From Clostridia bacterium (GTDB lineage Bacteria > Bacillota_A > Clostridia > Oscillospirales > CAG-272): a stretch of 7,606 bases of DNA. This document shows, in pieces, positions 1 to 6,174 of this stretch. The translations under genes and the position numbers were made by a program. Where the stretch lies: the NCBI GenBank assembly GCA_017462125.1, contig JAFTRQ010000210.1, positions 1-7,606 on the forward strand. Direction: 5' to 3'. Each line of letters opens with the position of its first letter. The first letter of the stretch is position 1. Under the pieces are notes generated by a model. It did no database searches, was not told where the DNA came from, and worked only from the letters and a program-made list of their open reading frames with translations.

Positions 1-1251
1 CCAGTCGAAGGACTGATATACGAGGGGTGCAGTCTTAGCACGACGGCCGCCGAATACGATAGCATCGATGGGAACGCCTGCGGGATTATTGAATTCTTTG
101 GAGATGCAGGGGCAATTTTCAGCCATAGCGGTGAAACGGGAGTTGGGATGAGCGCCCTTGGAGCCATCGGTGCAATCCCATTTGTTGCCGAGCCAGTCGT
201 TAGCGTTTGTCGGGGGATTCTTATCGAGACCTTCCCACCAAACAGTGTTCTCAGCAGTGTTGTGAACAACGTTGGTGAAGATGGTGTCCTTCATAGTGGT
301 GTAGAGAGCGTTGGGGTTGGAGTTGAGGTTCGTACCGGGAGCAACACCGAAGAAGCCGTTCTCGGGGTTAACAGCCCAAAGTCTGCCGTCCTCACCAACA
401 CGGAGCCAAGCGATATCGTCACCTACGCACCATACCTTGTAGCCCTGCTTGGAGTAGAACTCGGGGGGAATGAGCATTGCGAGGTTGGTCTTACCGCAAG
501 CGGAGGGGAATGCCGCGCAAACGTACTTTGTTTCGCCATTGGGGTACTCAACGCCGAGGATGAGCATATGCTCTGCCATCCAGCCTTCCTTACGACCGAG
601 GAAGGAAGCGATTCTGAGTGCGAAGCACTTCTTACCGAGAAGAACGTTTCCGCCGTAGCCGGAGTTAACAGACCAAATGGTGTTTTCCTCGGGGAAGTGA
701 ACGATATATCTGTTTTCCTCGTCGATGTCAGCGCGAGCGTGAAGACCCTTGATGTAGTCTGCGCTCTCACCGAGAGCATCGAGAACGTCGTTTCCGACAC
801 GGGTCATAATAAGCATGTTGAGTACAACGTAGATAGAGTCGGTCAGCTCGATACCGTACTTTGCGAAGGGAGAGCCGACAACGGACATGGAATAGGGAAT
901 AACGTACATTGTACGACCCTTCATGCTGCCTGCGTAGAGCTTGGAGAGCTTCTCCTTGCACTCGGCGGGATCCATCCAGTTGTTGATGTTACCTGCATCC
1001 TCTTTCTTGGAGGTGCAGATGAAGGTTCTGCCCTCAACGCGCGCAACGTCGTTTACAGCTGTGCGGTGGAGGTAACAGCCGGGGAGCTTTTCCTGATTGA
1101 GCTTGATCATTTCGCCGGAAGCGCACGCCTCTGCTCTGAGAGCCTCAGCCTGCTCCTCGCTGCCGTCGATCCAAACGATCTGGTCGGGCTGTGTCATAGC
1201 CGCCATATCATTGATCCAATCAAGAACGTATTTGTTGTTTGTAGGTGTCAT
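1..1251 (-). CDS. pckG: Phosphoenolpyruvate carboxykinase (GTP), N-terminal 417 residues, cut by window edge
   Basis: This enzyme interconverts oxaloacetate and PEP with GTP/GDP, in the cytosol, for gluconeogenesis or anaplerosis. The reading frame is open from an ATG at 1251 to the window edge. The match to the GTP family, not the ATP family, rests on the nucleotide loop FPSACGKTN (residues 248-256, Lys254). Other visible family motifs are DVAR with Arg71 (substrate-binding arginine position), GRTMYVIPYSM (about 112-122), SGYGGN (about 197-202), VGDD (276-279, metal and nucleotide binding), NKW (356-358) and FGGRR (400-404). The family is about 600 residues long, so roughly the last third is outside the window. 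The start is supported by AGGAG 7 bases upstream (complement of 1259-1263). The gene is divergent from lexA and has its own predicted promoter. No frameshift or missing key residue is seen. Confidence 0.97.
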   Translation of the reverse strand, partial: MTPTNNKYVLDWINDMAAMTQPDQIVWIDGSEEQAEALRAEACASGEMIKLNQEKLPGCYLHRTAVNDVARVEGRTFICTSKKEDAGNINNWMDPAECKEKLSKLYAGSMKGRTMYVIPYSMSVVGSPFAKYGIELTDSIYVVLNMLIMTRVGNDVLDALGESADYIKGLHARADIDEENRYIVHFPEENTIWSVNSGYGGNVLLGKKCFALRIASFLGRKEGWMAEHMLILGVEYPNGETKYVCAAFPSACGKTNLAMLIPPEFYSKQGYKVWCVGDDIAWLRVGEDGRLWAVNPENGFFGVAPGTNLNSNPNALYTTMKDTIFTNVVHNTAENTVWWEGLDKNPPTNANDWLGNKWDCTDGSKGAHPNSRFTAMAENCPCISKEFNNPAGVPIDAIVFGGRRAKTAPLVYQSFDW

Positions 1252-1342
1252 GGTTTTTCTCCTTTTCTATATGAATTGCATAATAGATCTTTTTGTCGAA
1301 AAACATCGCAATACAAAAGAATCACTTTGTTCTCCATTTTAC

Positions 1343-1371
1343 ATTTTACTATATTTTTTGCAAGTTTGCAA
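1343..1371 (-). promoter_or_regulatory. Predicted sigma-A promoter of pckG
   Basis: Read on the minus strand, TTGCAA (1371-1366) and TAAAAT (1348-1343) are separated by exactly 17 bases, which is ideal sigma-A spacing. The predicted transcript would start near 1336 and give a leader of about 85 bases ahead of the pckG ATG. The -35 matches the consensus only moderately (TTGCAA against TTGACA), and the AT-rich setting makes chance matches possible. Confidence 0.5.
1358..1371. promoter_or_regulatory. Perfect inverted repeat over the pckG -35, candidate operator
   Basis: TTGCAA-GT-TTGCAA is a perfect palindrome with 6-base arms and a 2-base spacer. Each arm is itself self-complementary. It covers the predicted pckG -35 and the upstream part of the promoter spacer, where a bound repressor would block RNA polymerase. 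I do not recognise the cognate regulator. Confidence 0.35.
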
Positions 1372-1418
1372 TATATATTTTTAAAAGTTTCAAATTGTTA
1401 ATATTTTCTTTTAAAACG

Positions 1419-1429
1419 AAACGTTTTCT
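1419..1429. promoter_or_regulatory. Weak cre-like word (possible CcpA site)
   Basis: The bases AAACGTTTTCT match the AARCGYTWNCW core of the Firmicute catabolite response element. The three bases upstream do not match the TGW part of the consensus, so the fit is 11 of 14. It lies upstream of the pckG -35. Carbon-source control of PEP carboxykinase would make sense, but the word is partial and lies in AT-rich DNA. Confidence 0.2.
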
Positions 1430-1449
1430 TTATTTTGTAAACTCGCTTA

Positions 1450-1467
1450 ATGTAAAAAAATTCACAA
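1450..1467. promoter_or_regulatory. Rex-operator-like word
   Basis: ATGTAAA-N4-TTCACAA resembles the Rex operator TTGTGAA-N4-TTCACAA. The right half is perfect and the left half matches 5 of 7. It lies 20 bases upstream of the predicted lexA -35 and about 80 bases upstream of the pckG promoter. Rex senses the NADH/NAD ratio in Gram-positive bacteria. The A-rich left half could match by chance. Confidence 0.22.
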
Positions 1468-1486
1468 AATGTTCGCTGTATGTTAT

Positions 1487-1514
1487 TTGAAAATGTGTCA
1501 AAATATGATACAAT
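1487..1514 (+). promoter_or_regulatory. Predicted sigma-A promoter of lexA (and probable downstream operon)
   Basis: TTGAAA (1487-1492) and TACAAT (1509-1514) are separated by 16 bases. TGA directly before the -10 supplies an extended -10 TGn element. The predicted start near 1521 leaves a leader of about 60 bases before the lexA ATG. This is the only good promoter seen upstream of lexA, the permease, the ATPase and nrdG. Confidence 0.6.
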
Positions 1515-1530
1515 AGAAAAAGATACATTT

Positions 1531-1543
1531 GTGCGATTTGCAC
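1531..1543 (+). repeat. Short inverted repeat in the lexA leader
   Basis: GTGC-N5-GCAC is a perfect 4-base-arm inverted repeat just downstream of the predicted lexA transcription start. It is too short for a terminator. It could be an operator half-site pair or a minor hairpin. It is not the canonical Gram-positive SOS box (GAAC-N4-GTTC). Confidence 0.25.
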
Positions 1544-1580
1544 CGAAGATAATATTAACGCTTTAAGGAAGGTATTTTTT

Positions 1581-2180
1581 ATGGAAAAGCTGAAACCGAA
1601 GGAACAAAAGGTGTACGATTACATAGTTCAATCCGTCCGTGAAAACGGCTTTGCTCCCAGCGTCCGTGATATATGTAAAGATCTGAATTATAAAAGCACC
1701 TCAACCGTTCATATGTACTTAAACAGGCTCGATACGCTCGGATATATCCGAAAGGAGGACGGAAAGAGCCGCGCCATCAGCGTCACGGCTGACGAGGACA
1801 CTCCAACGGTTACCGCAGTTCCCGTGCTTGGTACGGTAACGGCAGGACAGCCTATCCTTGCAGTAGAGAATTTTGAAGGCTACGTCGGTTATATCGGCCG
1901 CGTTCCCGCAGAGGAAATGTTTGCCCTGAAGGTAAAAGGGGAGAGCATGATAGAGGTCGGCATCATTGATGGCGATATGATCATCGCGGAAAAGACCTGT
2001 TATGCGGAGAACGGTGAGATCGTGGTCGCTCTTATCGACAATGAAGCTACAGTGAAGCGCTTTTTCCGAGAGGACGGACATTACAGATTGCAGCCGGAAA
2101 ACAGCACGATGCAGCCCATTATTGTCGATGAGGTTTTGATTCTCGGCAGAGTTGTCGCAATACAGCGTAGCTATATTTGA
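1581..2180 (+). CDS. lexA: LexA, SOS-response repressor with self-cleaving peptidase domain
   Basis: LexA represses DNA-damage genes and cleaves itself when RecA filaments form. The 199 residues match the usual family length. The N-terminal winged helix (about 1-68) contains PSVRDICKDL and the recognition segment STSTVHMYLNRL, closely resembling Firmicute LexA. A linker leads to the cleavage site VTAGQP, with the scissile bond predicted between Ala88 and Gly89. The peptidase domain has the serine in KGESMIE (Ser122) and the general-base lysine in ATVKRF (Lys159), so the protein should be cleavage-competent. AAGGAAGG (1565-1572) lies 8 bases before the ATG. The permease gene starts 22 bases after the stop, suggesting co-transcription. 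A canonical self-regulatory SOS box is not visible upstream. Confidence 0.96.
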   Translation: MEKLKPKEQKVYDYIVQSVRENGFAPSVRDICKDLNYKSTSTVHMYLNRLDTLGYIRKEDGKSRAISVTADEDTPTVTAVPVLGTVTAGQPILAVENFEGYVGYIGRVPAEEMFALKVKGESMIEVGIIDGDMIIAEKTCYAENGEIVVALIDNEATVKRFFREDGHYRLQPENSTMQPIIVDEVLILGRVVAIQRSYI

Positions 2181-2189
2181 TTGATCTGT

Positions 2190-2194
2190 GAGGT
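2190..2194 (+). promoter_or_regulatory. Ribosome binding site that fixes the TTG start of the permease
   Basis: GAGGT lies 8 bases before the TTG at 2203. No ATG or GTG in this frame has a comparable site, and the TTG start keeps the basic N-terminal segment ahead of the first membrane span. Confidence 0.65.
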
Positions 2195-2202
2195 AATTTA
2201 CG

Positions 2203-4458
2203 TTGGAACTTTTGAAAAAAATCAAGAATTCCGTAAAAAATTCCCTGAAAAGCGTACTGCTGAATTATAAGGAATTTATCGGAATCTACATATCTATTAT
2301 AATCGTTCAGCTCTTGATCGGAACCTGGGCGATGTCCACCTATACCAATTATTTCGCAAACGATGAAATCTTTGATAAGAACTATCAGTATGACGTCGTG
2401 GTAACGGGTGATAATTCAACGATCACAAGAATCGCGAACATTCTGAGAAACGACGTTCAGCAAACAAGCTCTCCCATCAGCACCTTTGCAGAGAGCGGCA
2501 AAACGCTCGGTATCGTCGTAAAGGACGGTCAATTCGATCGGTTTTACGAGGAATATCTCAGGGAATATGACGAAGCATCAAGAATCGACTATACCCTGAC
2601 TCCGAAATACGTCTACCATTCCGAGATTCAGAAGGAGATCACTACCTCGGTGGTTCTGATCGGTGTCATCACCTTCCTTGTTGGAATCCTGATCCTGTCG
2701 GTCATGTATTCTGTAAGAACGAATCATTATAAATTCCAATACGGTATTTATATGGCGTTCGGAGCGGATAAAAAGATGCTGGGCAGCATCGCGATGAATG
2801 AGCTTTTAGCGATCAATACGCTTACGCTGATCCCCTCCGCGATCGTCTCCTATCTGCTTTTGCTGACGGTCTATGCGGGCACGGGAGTCGGCATCGTGAT
2901 CACGTTCCCCATGCTTCTGATCTATATCGCAGTCTCTTACCTCATCGTTCTGATCGCGGCTTGTACCTCGGTCGGCGGACTCTTTATCAAGCCGCCTATC
3001 GCGCTGATCACAACTGCGGATAACTCCAATTTTGTTTCCTCTCCGAGAAAGTCCTTCAATATATTCGGAAAGAATATGCCTCTCCATTATGAGATGTATA
3101 CGACCTGGAGATTCAGAAAGTATATCGCCAAGCTCGTTCTCGGAGCCGTTGCGTTCTCGGTCATTTTCGTTACGGGTATCTACTGCGCGAATATGCTGAA
3201 GACCGAGAATGACGCCTCCAACGAGGAGTTTGTCATTTCCTACAGACACAGCACTATGGTCGAAGACCTCCGCGATAAAGCCAACGAAGAAGCAGACAGC
3301 CTTCTTGACAGCCTCCTCTCGCTCGAGCACGTGGATAAGGTCACCTTCGAGCAAAGCAAGAGCTTCAAAACAAGACTTGACCACCTGCTTTTGACAGCAG
3401 GAAAGGAGGTCGCGGGATCGGGATACGGTGTTCCTTCGCTTGATGAGCTGGAGGGATATACGAGAGCGATCAATAACTGCCGTTACGTCTGTGTCAACGA
3501 GCTTGCACTTGAAATGTACGATAATATATTCGAAATCGAGTATCTCGAGGGCTACGATGCCGCAAGACTTGTTTCGGATAAAAATATGGTAGTGGTAAGT
3601 GAAGGCTTGTACGGCGCGAAATGCTTCAATTTCAAGCCCGGAGACAAGATCGCGGTTGCGATCCTTTCCTCGGATGCAAGCAATCTTCCTCTCGTTTCCG
3701 ACCCTCAGGATTATCTGAAAATGCAGATCAACAACTGTCGGTTTACCTATATAGAATATACCGTTGGCGCCGTTATCCACGATACCGACGCGTCCGACAG
3801 TATCATCGTCGGTATGAATGATGCCGCATATTTCAACGTCACAGGTGAGAGACAAGCCGTTTCCGAAATGCACGTGTTCGTTGACGCGGGCATAGGCCTC
3901 GGCGAGGTCACCGCCGTGCGTGACAACGTAAAGGCTGTAATGACAGAATACCCCTCCTGGAGCACAAAGACAACGAACAATGCAGTGTATGCCATCGTGG
4001 ACAACCGCATTAATCTTCCGGGGCTGCTGTATCTTTTGTCGATCCTCGTGCTGATGATCTCTCCCGTGGTGTGGATCTTCTCTCAGGTTATGTTCTATAA
4101 GAAGAGAGAGGCCGAATATAAGCTGCTCCACGCAATGGGTGCTACGATGAAGGAGATCGGCGGTATTCATCTTGTCTCGGGCGGCTTGATATTCCTCATC
4201 AGCTTCATAACGAATTTCGCCTTGAGCAGACTCTTGTGCTACGTGATCTACCGTATATTTACAAGCGTTCTGCCGCACCTCGGCGTTATGGGAATGAGCG
4301 TGTCCTTCAACAGCTTCGTCCCCGTGTCCGTCGTGCTTCTTTACGCAGGCGTTTCCGCAATCTGCGGTTGTATTTCCAGCCTGATCCCCTACGTCCTTTA
4401 CAGAAGAAAGGTTATGCTTGAGGAAAAGGCTCTTGAAGAGCAGAGAATTGAGCTTTAA
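2203..4458 (+). CDS. FtsX/MacB-type ABC transporter permease, tandem 8-TM form
   Basis: This 751-residue protein is a membrane permease with two FtsX-type modules in one chain. Predicted spans are about 25-46, 149-171, 195-224, 230-258, 308-331, 606-630, 655-680 and 706-734. Each module is one span, an extracellular region, then three spans. The extracellular regions differ: about 100 residues in the first module and about 275 in the second. FtsX-family cytoplasmic segments follow TM2 (YGIYMAFGADKKMLGS, 180-195) and TM6 (YKLLHAMGATMKEIGG, 639-654), and such segments usually contact the ATPase. The chain ends in a charged tail (735-751). The ATPase gene follows after 88 bases, so the two probably form one transporter. 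MacB-like systems export or shuttle lipids, peptides or drugs, or act as mechanotransmitters; the substrate here cannot be read from the sequence. The start is TTG. Confidence 0.88.
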   Translation: MELLKKIKNSVKNSLKSVLLNYKEFIGIYISIIIVQLLIGTWAMSTYTNYFANDEIFDKNYQYDVVVTGDNSTITRIANILRNDVQQTSSPISTFAESGKTLGIVVKDGQFDRFYEEYLREYDEASRIDYTLTPKYVYHSEIQKEITTSVVLIGVITFLVGILILSVMYSVRTNHYKFQYGIYMAFGADKKMLGSIAMNELLAINTLTLIPSAIVSYLLLLTVYAGTGVGIVITFPMLLIYIAVSYLIVLIAACTSVGGLFIKPPIALITTADNSNFVSSPRKSFNIFGKNMPLHYEMYTTWRFRKYIAKLVLGAVAFSVIFVTGIYCANMLKTENDASNEEFVISYRHSTMVEDLRDKANEEADSLLDSLLSLEHVDKVTFEQSKSFKTRLDHLLLTAGKEVAGSGYGVPSLDELEGYTRAINNCRYVCVNELALEMYDNIFEIEYLEGYDAARLVSDKNMVVVSEGLYGAKCFNFKPGDKIAVAILSSDASNLPLVSDPQDYLKMQINNCRFTYIEYTVGAVIHDTDASDSIIVGMNDAAYFNVTGERQAVSEMHVFVDAGIGLGEVTAVRDNVKAVMTEYPSWSTKTTNNAVYAIVDNRINLPGLLYLLSILVLMISPVVWIFSQVMFYKKREAEYKLLHAMGATMKEIGGIHLVSGGLIFLISFITNFALSRLLCYVIYRIFTSVLPHLGVMGMSVSFNSFVPVSVVLLYAGVSAICGCISSLIPYVLYRRKVMLEEKALEEQRIEL

Positions 4459-4471
4459 GAACAGATGATAT

Positions 4472-4497
4472 AAAGCTTTGCCCGTGGGCAAGGTTTT
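4472..4497 (+). terminator. Hairpin between permease and ATPase genes, possible attenuator or processing site
   Basis: The arms AAAGCTTTGCCC and GGGCAAGGTTTT flank a GT loop and can form a 12-pair stem that includes two G-U wobbles. The top two pairs would likely open to give a normal loop. The U-run is only four bases and is itself part of the stem, so termination would be weak. The hairpin sits 14 bases after the permease stop and 49 bases before the ATPase start. Partial termination or an mRNA stability element are both possible. Confidence 0.4.
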
Positions 4498-4546
4498 CCG
4501 ATTGTATTTGTGTCGCTACAGGGCGGCGGAATGGAGATTAATAATA

Positions 4547-5296
4547 ATGAATAAAAATGTAAATAACAGCGGAATCGATCTGAATACCATCGACCCCGAC
4601 CGCGTGATGCTCGAGGTCACGGATCTGATCAAGCAATATAAGCAATACGATGATACCGTAACCGCGGTAAATCGCGTAAATCTCAAGGTTCACGAGGGTG
4701 AATTCGTTGCGATCATCGGTTCGTCCGGTTCGGGTAAGAGTACGTTTCTGAATCTTTGCGCTGGACTTGACCGTCCCAACGCGGGCTCGATCAAGATCAG
4801 AAGCCGCGAGATCACAAAAATGGGCAGCGACGAGCTGAACCGATTCCGCGGTATGAACATCGGCGTCGTTTTCCAGAAGCATAACCTGATCCCGCAGTTC
4901 ACCGCGTATGAAAATATCCTTGTGCCCACGCTGATGTGTCGCAGAACCGATATGTCCTACGAGGAGAATCTGAAAAAGCTGATCGACCTCCTCGGCTTGA
5001 AGGACAGATTGCACCACCTTCCCAGCGAGCTCTCGGGAGGACAGCAGCAGAGAGTTGCCATCGCACGCGCGATGATCAATATGCCGCAGATCCTGTTCGC
5101 AGACGAGCCTACGGGTAACCTTGACAGAGCCAATGCGGACGAGGTTCTCGAGCTTTTGCTTGAAACCAGAAGAACCATCGGTCAGACGCTCGTTATGGTT
5201 ACGCACGATATGAAGATCGCAAAGCGCGCTGACCGAGTTTTCGTGATGGATAACGGCAACCTGCTCTCAAGAAAGATCGATTTTGACGGAGTATAA
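4547..5296 (+). CDS. ABC transporter ATP-binding protein, MacB/LolD type
   Basis: This cytoplasmic ATPase of 249 residues should energise the FtsX-type permease encoded just upstream. All catalytic motifs are intact: Walker [10 protein letters not shown] (58-66), Q-loop Gln110, signature LSGGQQQR (162-169), Walker B ILFADEP with Glu187, D-loop NLD (191-193) and switch His220. The phrase ADEPTGNLD is typical of the MacB/LolD/FtsE group that partners FtsX permeases. I chose the ATG at 4547 because TGGAG (4532-4536) lies 10 bases upstream. A longer frame from a TTG at 4478 would begin inside the hairpin, has no ribosome binding site, and adds 23 residues unlike the family. nrdG begins 6 bases after the stop. 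Confidence 0.93.
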   Translation: MNKNVNNSGIDLNTIDPDRVMLEVTDLIKQYKQYDDTVTAVNRVNLKVHEGEFVAIIGSSGSGKSTFLNLCAGLDRPNAGSIKIRSREITKMGSDELNRFRGMNIGVVFQKHNLIPQFTAYENILVPTLMCRRTDMSYEENLKKLIDLLGLKDRLHHLPSELSGGQQQRVAIARAMINMPQILFADEPTGNLDRANADEVLELLLETRRTIGQTLVMVTHDMKIAKRADRVFVMDNGNLLSRKIDFDGV

Positions 5297-5302
5297 TATC
5301 CT

Positions 5303-6007
5303 ATGAGTGAAAATATTTTTACCGGACTTCAAAAGCTGACGCTTCTTGATTTTCCGGGAAAGGTTGCGTGCACGCTGTTTACAAGAGGATGCAATTTTCG
5401 TTGCCCGTTTTGCCATAACGCGGCGCTGGTTGTTCGTCCCGATGAGCAGCAAATGTATGATAACGCAGAGATCCTTGCTTTTTTGAAAAAAAGAGCAGGG
5501 GTCTTGGACGGTGTCGCCATCACGGGTGGAGAGCCCACCTTGATGTCGGGGCTTTACGACTTCATTTGCAAGATCAAGGAGCTGGGCTATGCCGTTAAGC
5601 TCGATACCAACGGAACCCGTCCTGCCGTTCTTGAAAGAATCGTCAATGCGGGTATCGTCGACTACGTTGCGATGGATATCAAAAATTCCCGTGAAAAGTA
5701 CGCTTTGACCGTTGGATTGCCCGATAGCTACGATCTGTCCGCCATTGAAGAAAGTATAAGCTTTCTGATGGAGGGAAGAGTCGATTTTGAATTCCGAACA
5801 ACGGTTGCCAAGCCATTCCATTCTGAAGAGGATTTTTACCGTATCGGCGAGTGGCTGAAGGGAAACGAGAAATACTTCCTGCAGCAATTCAAGGATTCGG
5901 GTGACATTATCGGTAGCAATATTTCTCCGTTTGATGCAGAGGAAATGGAACACTTTTTGAACGTTCTGTTACCTTTTGTGCCAAACGCACAATTGCGAGG
6001 GGTATAA
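5303..6007 (+). CDS. nrdG: Anaerobic ribonucleoside-triphosphate reductase activating protein (radical SAM)
   Basis: This enzyme uses a 4Fe-4S cluster and S-adenosylmethionine to make the glycyl radical on the anaerobic reductase NrdD. In its 234 residues, the radical SAM motif CNFRCPFC gives cluster ligands Cys30, Cys34 and Cys37, and GGEP (75-78) is the SAM-binding motif. The opening GLQKLTLLDFPGK and the YVAMDIK segment (121-127) fit the NrdG2 subgroup, which is longer than the roughly 155-residue E. coli NrdG. GGAG (5288-5291) lies inside the end of the ATPase gene, 11 bases before the ATG, so translation is probably coupled. nrdD lies 205 bases downstream behind its own promoter. Some family members activate other glycyl-radical enzymes, but the nrdD neighbour supports this call. 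Confidence 0.92.
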   Translation: MSENIFTGLQKLTLLDFPGKVACTLFTRGCNFRCPFCHNAALVVRPDEQQMYDNAEILAFLKKRAGVLDGVAITGGEPTLMSGLYDFICKIKELGYAVKLDTNGTRPAVLERIVNAGIVDYVAMDIKNSREKYALTVGLPDSYDLSAIEESISFLMEGRVDFEFRTTVAKPFHSEEDFYRIGEWLKGNEKYFLQQFKDSGDIIGSNISPFDAEEMEHFLNVLLPFVPNAQLRGV

Positions 6008-6022
6008 AACTATATATTGTGA
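6007..6022. promoter_or_regulatory. NrdR box 1 (distal)
   Basis: The 16 bases AAACTATATATTGTGA match 14 of 16 positions of the NrdR consensus ACACWATATATWGTGT. The first base is the last base of the nrdG stop codon. NrdR is the nucleotide-sensing repressor of ribonucleotide reductase genes. Its gene is not in this window. Confidence 0.7.
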
Positions 6023-6038
6023 CGAAAATTGGAAAATA

Positions 6039-6054
6039 ACACAATATCTTGTGT
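6039..6054. promoter_or_regulatory. NrdR box 2 (upstream of the nrdD -35)
   Basis: The bases ACACAATATCTTGTGT match 15 of 16 consensus positions, the best of the three boxes. It starts 32 bp after box 1 and ends 7 bases before the -35 hexamer. About three helical turns between boxes is the spacing usual for paired NrdR sites. Confidence 0.88.
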
Positions 6055-6061
6055 TTAGGGC

Positions 6062-6090
6062 TTGACAAACACCACTAAATATAGTATAAT
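6062..6090 (+). promoter_or_regulatory. Consensus sigma-A promoter of nrdD
   Basis: TTGACA (6062-6067) and TATAAT (6085-6090) are both perfect hexamers with an ideal 17-base spacer. The transcription start should be near 6097, giving a leader of about 116 bases. So strong a promoter fits a gene held down by a repressor, and NrdR boxes lie upstream of and over it. Confidence 0.88.
6072..6087. promoter_or_regulatory. NrdR box 3 (spacer and -10)
   Basis: The bases CCACTAAATATAGTAT match 13 of 16 consensus positions and start 33 bp after box 2. The site fills most of the promoter spacer and overlaps the -10 hexamer, so binding would exclude RNA polymerase. Part of the match comes from the -10 itself, so this box is less certain than box 2. 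Confidence 0.65.
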
Positions 6091-6098
6091 GCTTATGC

Positions 6099-6120
6099 GG
6101 CGCGGATGGCTGTCCGCGCC
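6099..6120 (+). repeat. GC-rich hairpin at the 5' end of the nrdD leader RNA
   Basis: GGCGCGGA and TCCGCGCC form a perfect 8-base-pair stem around a 6-base loop (6107-6112). It stands out in otherwise AT-rich DNA and begins within about 2 bases of the predicted transcription start. No U-run follows on the plus strand, so it is not an intrinsic terminator. A stem at the extreme 5' end commonly protects mRNA from 5'-dependent decay; that role here is inferred. Confidence 0.65.
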
Positions 6121-6124
6121 CTAT

Positions 6125-6174
6125 TTATGCTCATTTTCGCTAAAACCGATATGGCATAAGGGTTTTCACGGTTT
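6125..6174 (+). promoter_or_regulatory. nrdD leader with overlapping, mutually exclusive pairings
   Basis: Several short complements overlap here. TTATGC (6125-6130) pairs with GCATAA (6154-6159). AAAACC (6142-6147) can pair with GGTTTT (6161-6166), or its shifted form AAACCG (6143-6148) with CGGTTT (6169-6174); these last two exclude each other. A second TTATGC lies at 6093-6098, just before the GC-rich hairpin. It resembles a switching leader, but 6-base arms in AT-rich DNA arise by chance, and I recognise no known riboswitch class. Confidence 0.25.

Larger units (their letters stand above)
1252..1580. other. AT-rich divergent intergenic region between pckG and lexA
   Basis: These 329 bases hold no convincing gene. 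Short open frames that enter from the pckG side are antisense extensions without ribosome binding sites. The region carries two outward-facing predicted promoters (pckG at 1343-1371 on minus, lexA at 1487-1514 on plus), an inverted repeat on the pckG -35, and two weak operator-like words listed separately. No intrinsic terminator is seen, as expected between divergent genes. Confidence 0.85.

Noticed and set aside
1290..1303. TTTTT-GTCG-AAAAA inverted repeat in the pckG leader
   Set aside because: Five A-T pairs alone are too weak to be meaningful in this AT-rich stretch.
148..1401. Long plus-strand open frame of 417 codons
   Set aside because: It lies antisense to pckG, has no ribosome binding site or recognisable domain, and reads as a codon-bias shadow. 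The minus-strand frame shows every PEP carboxykinase motif.
1471..1485. GTTC-N7-GTTA as an alphaproteobacterial-type LexA box
   Set aside because: The second half-site is imperfect, and this LexA resembles Firmicute proteins, for which that direct-repeat operator is not expected.
2806..4491. Long minus-strand open frame of 561 codons
   Set aside because: It is antisense to the permease and its product is a His- and Arg-rich, low-order sequence without membrane spans or family motifs. The plus-strand frame is clearly a membrane protein.
4478..4546. Upstream TTG start that would extend the ATPase by 23 residues
   Set aside because: There is no ribosome binding site, the codon lies in a hairpin, and the added residues do not resemble the family. 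The ATG at 4547 has TGGAG upstream.
5292..5297. TATAAT just before nrdG as a possible -10
   Set aside because: The -35 position 17 bases upstream reads AAGAAA, a poor match, and the start would fall on the nrdG ATG. It overlaps the ATPase stop codon and is probably chance.
6099..6120. GC-rich hairpin as an intrinsic terminator of nrdG
   Set aside because: It lies downstream of the nrdD promoter and has no following U-run on the plus strand, so a leader structure is more likely.
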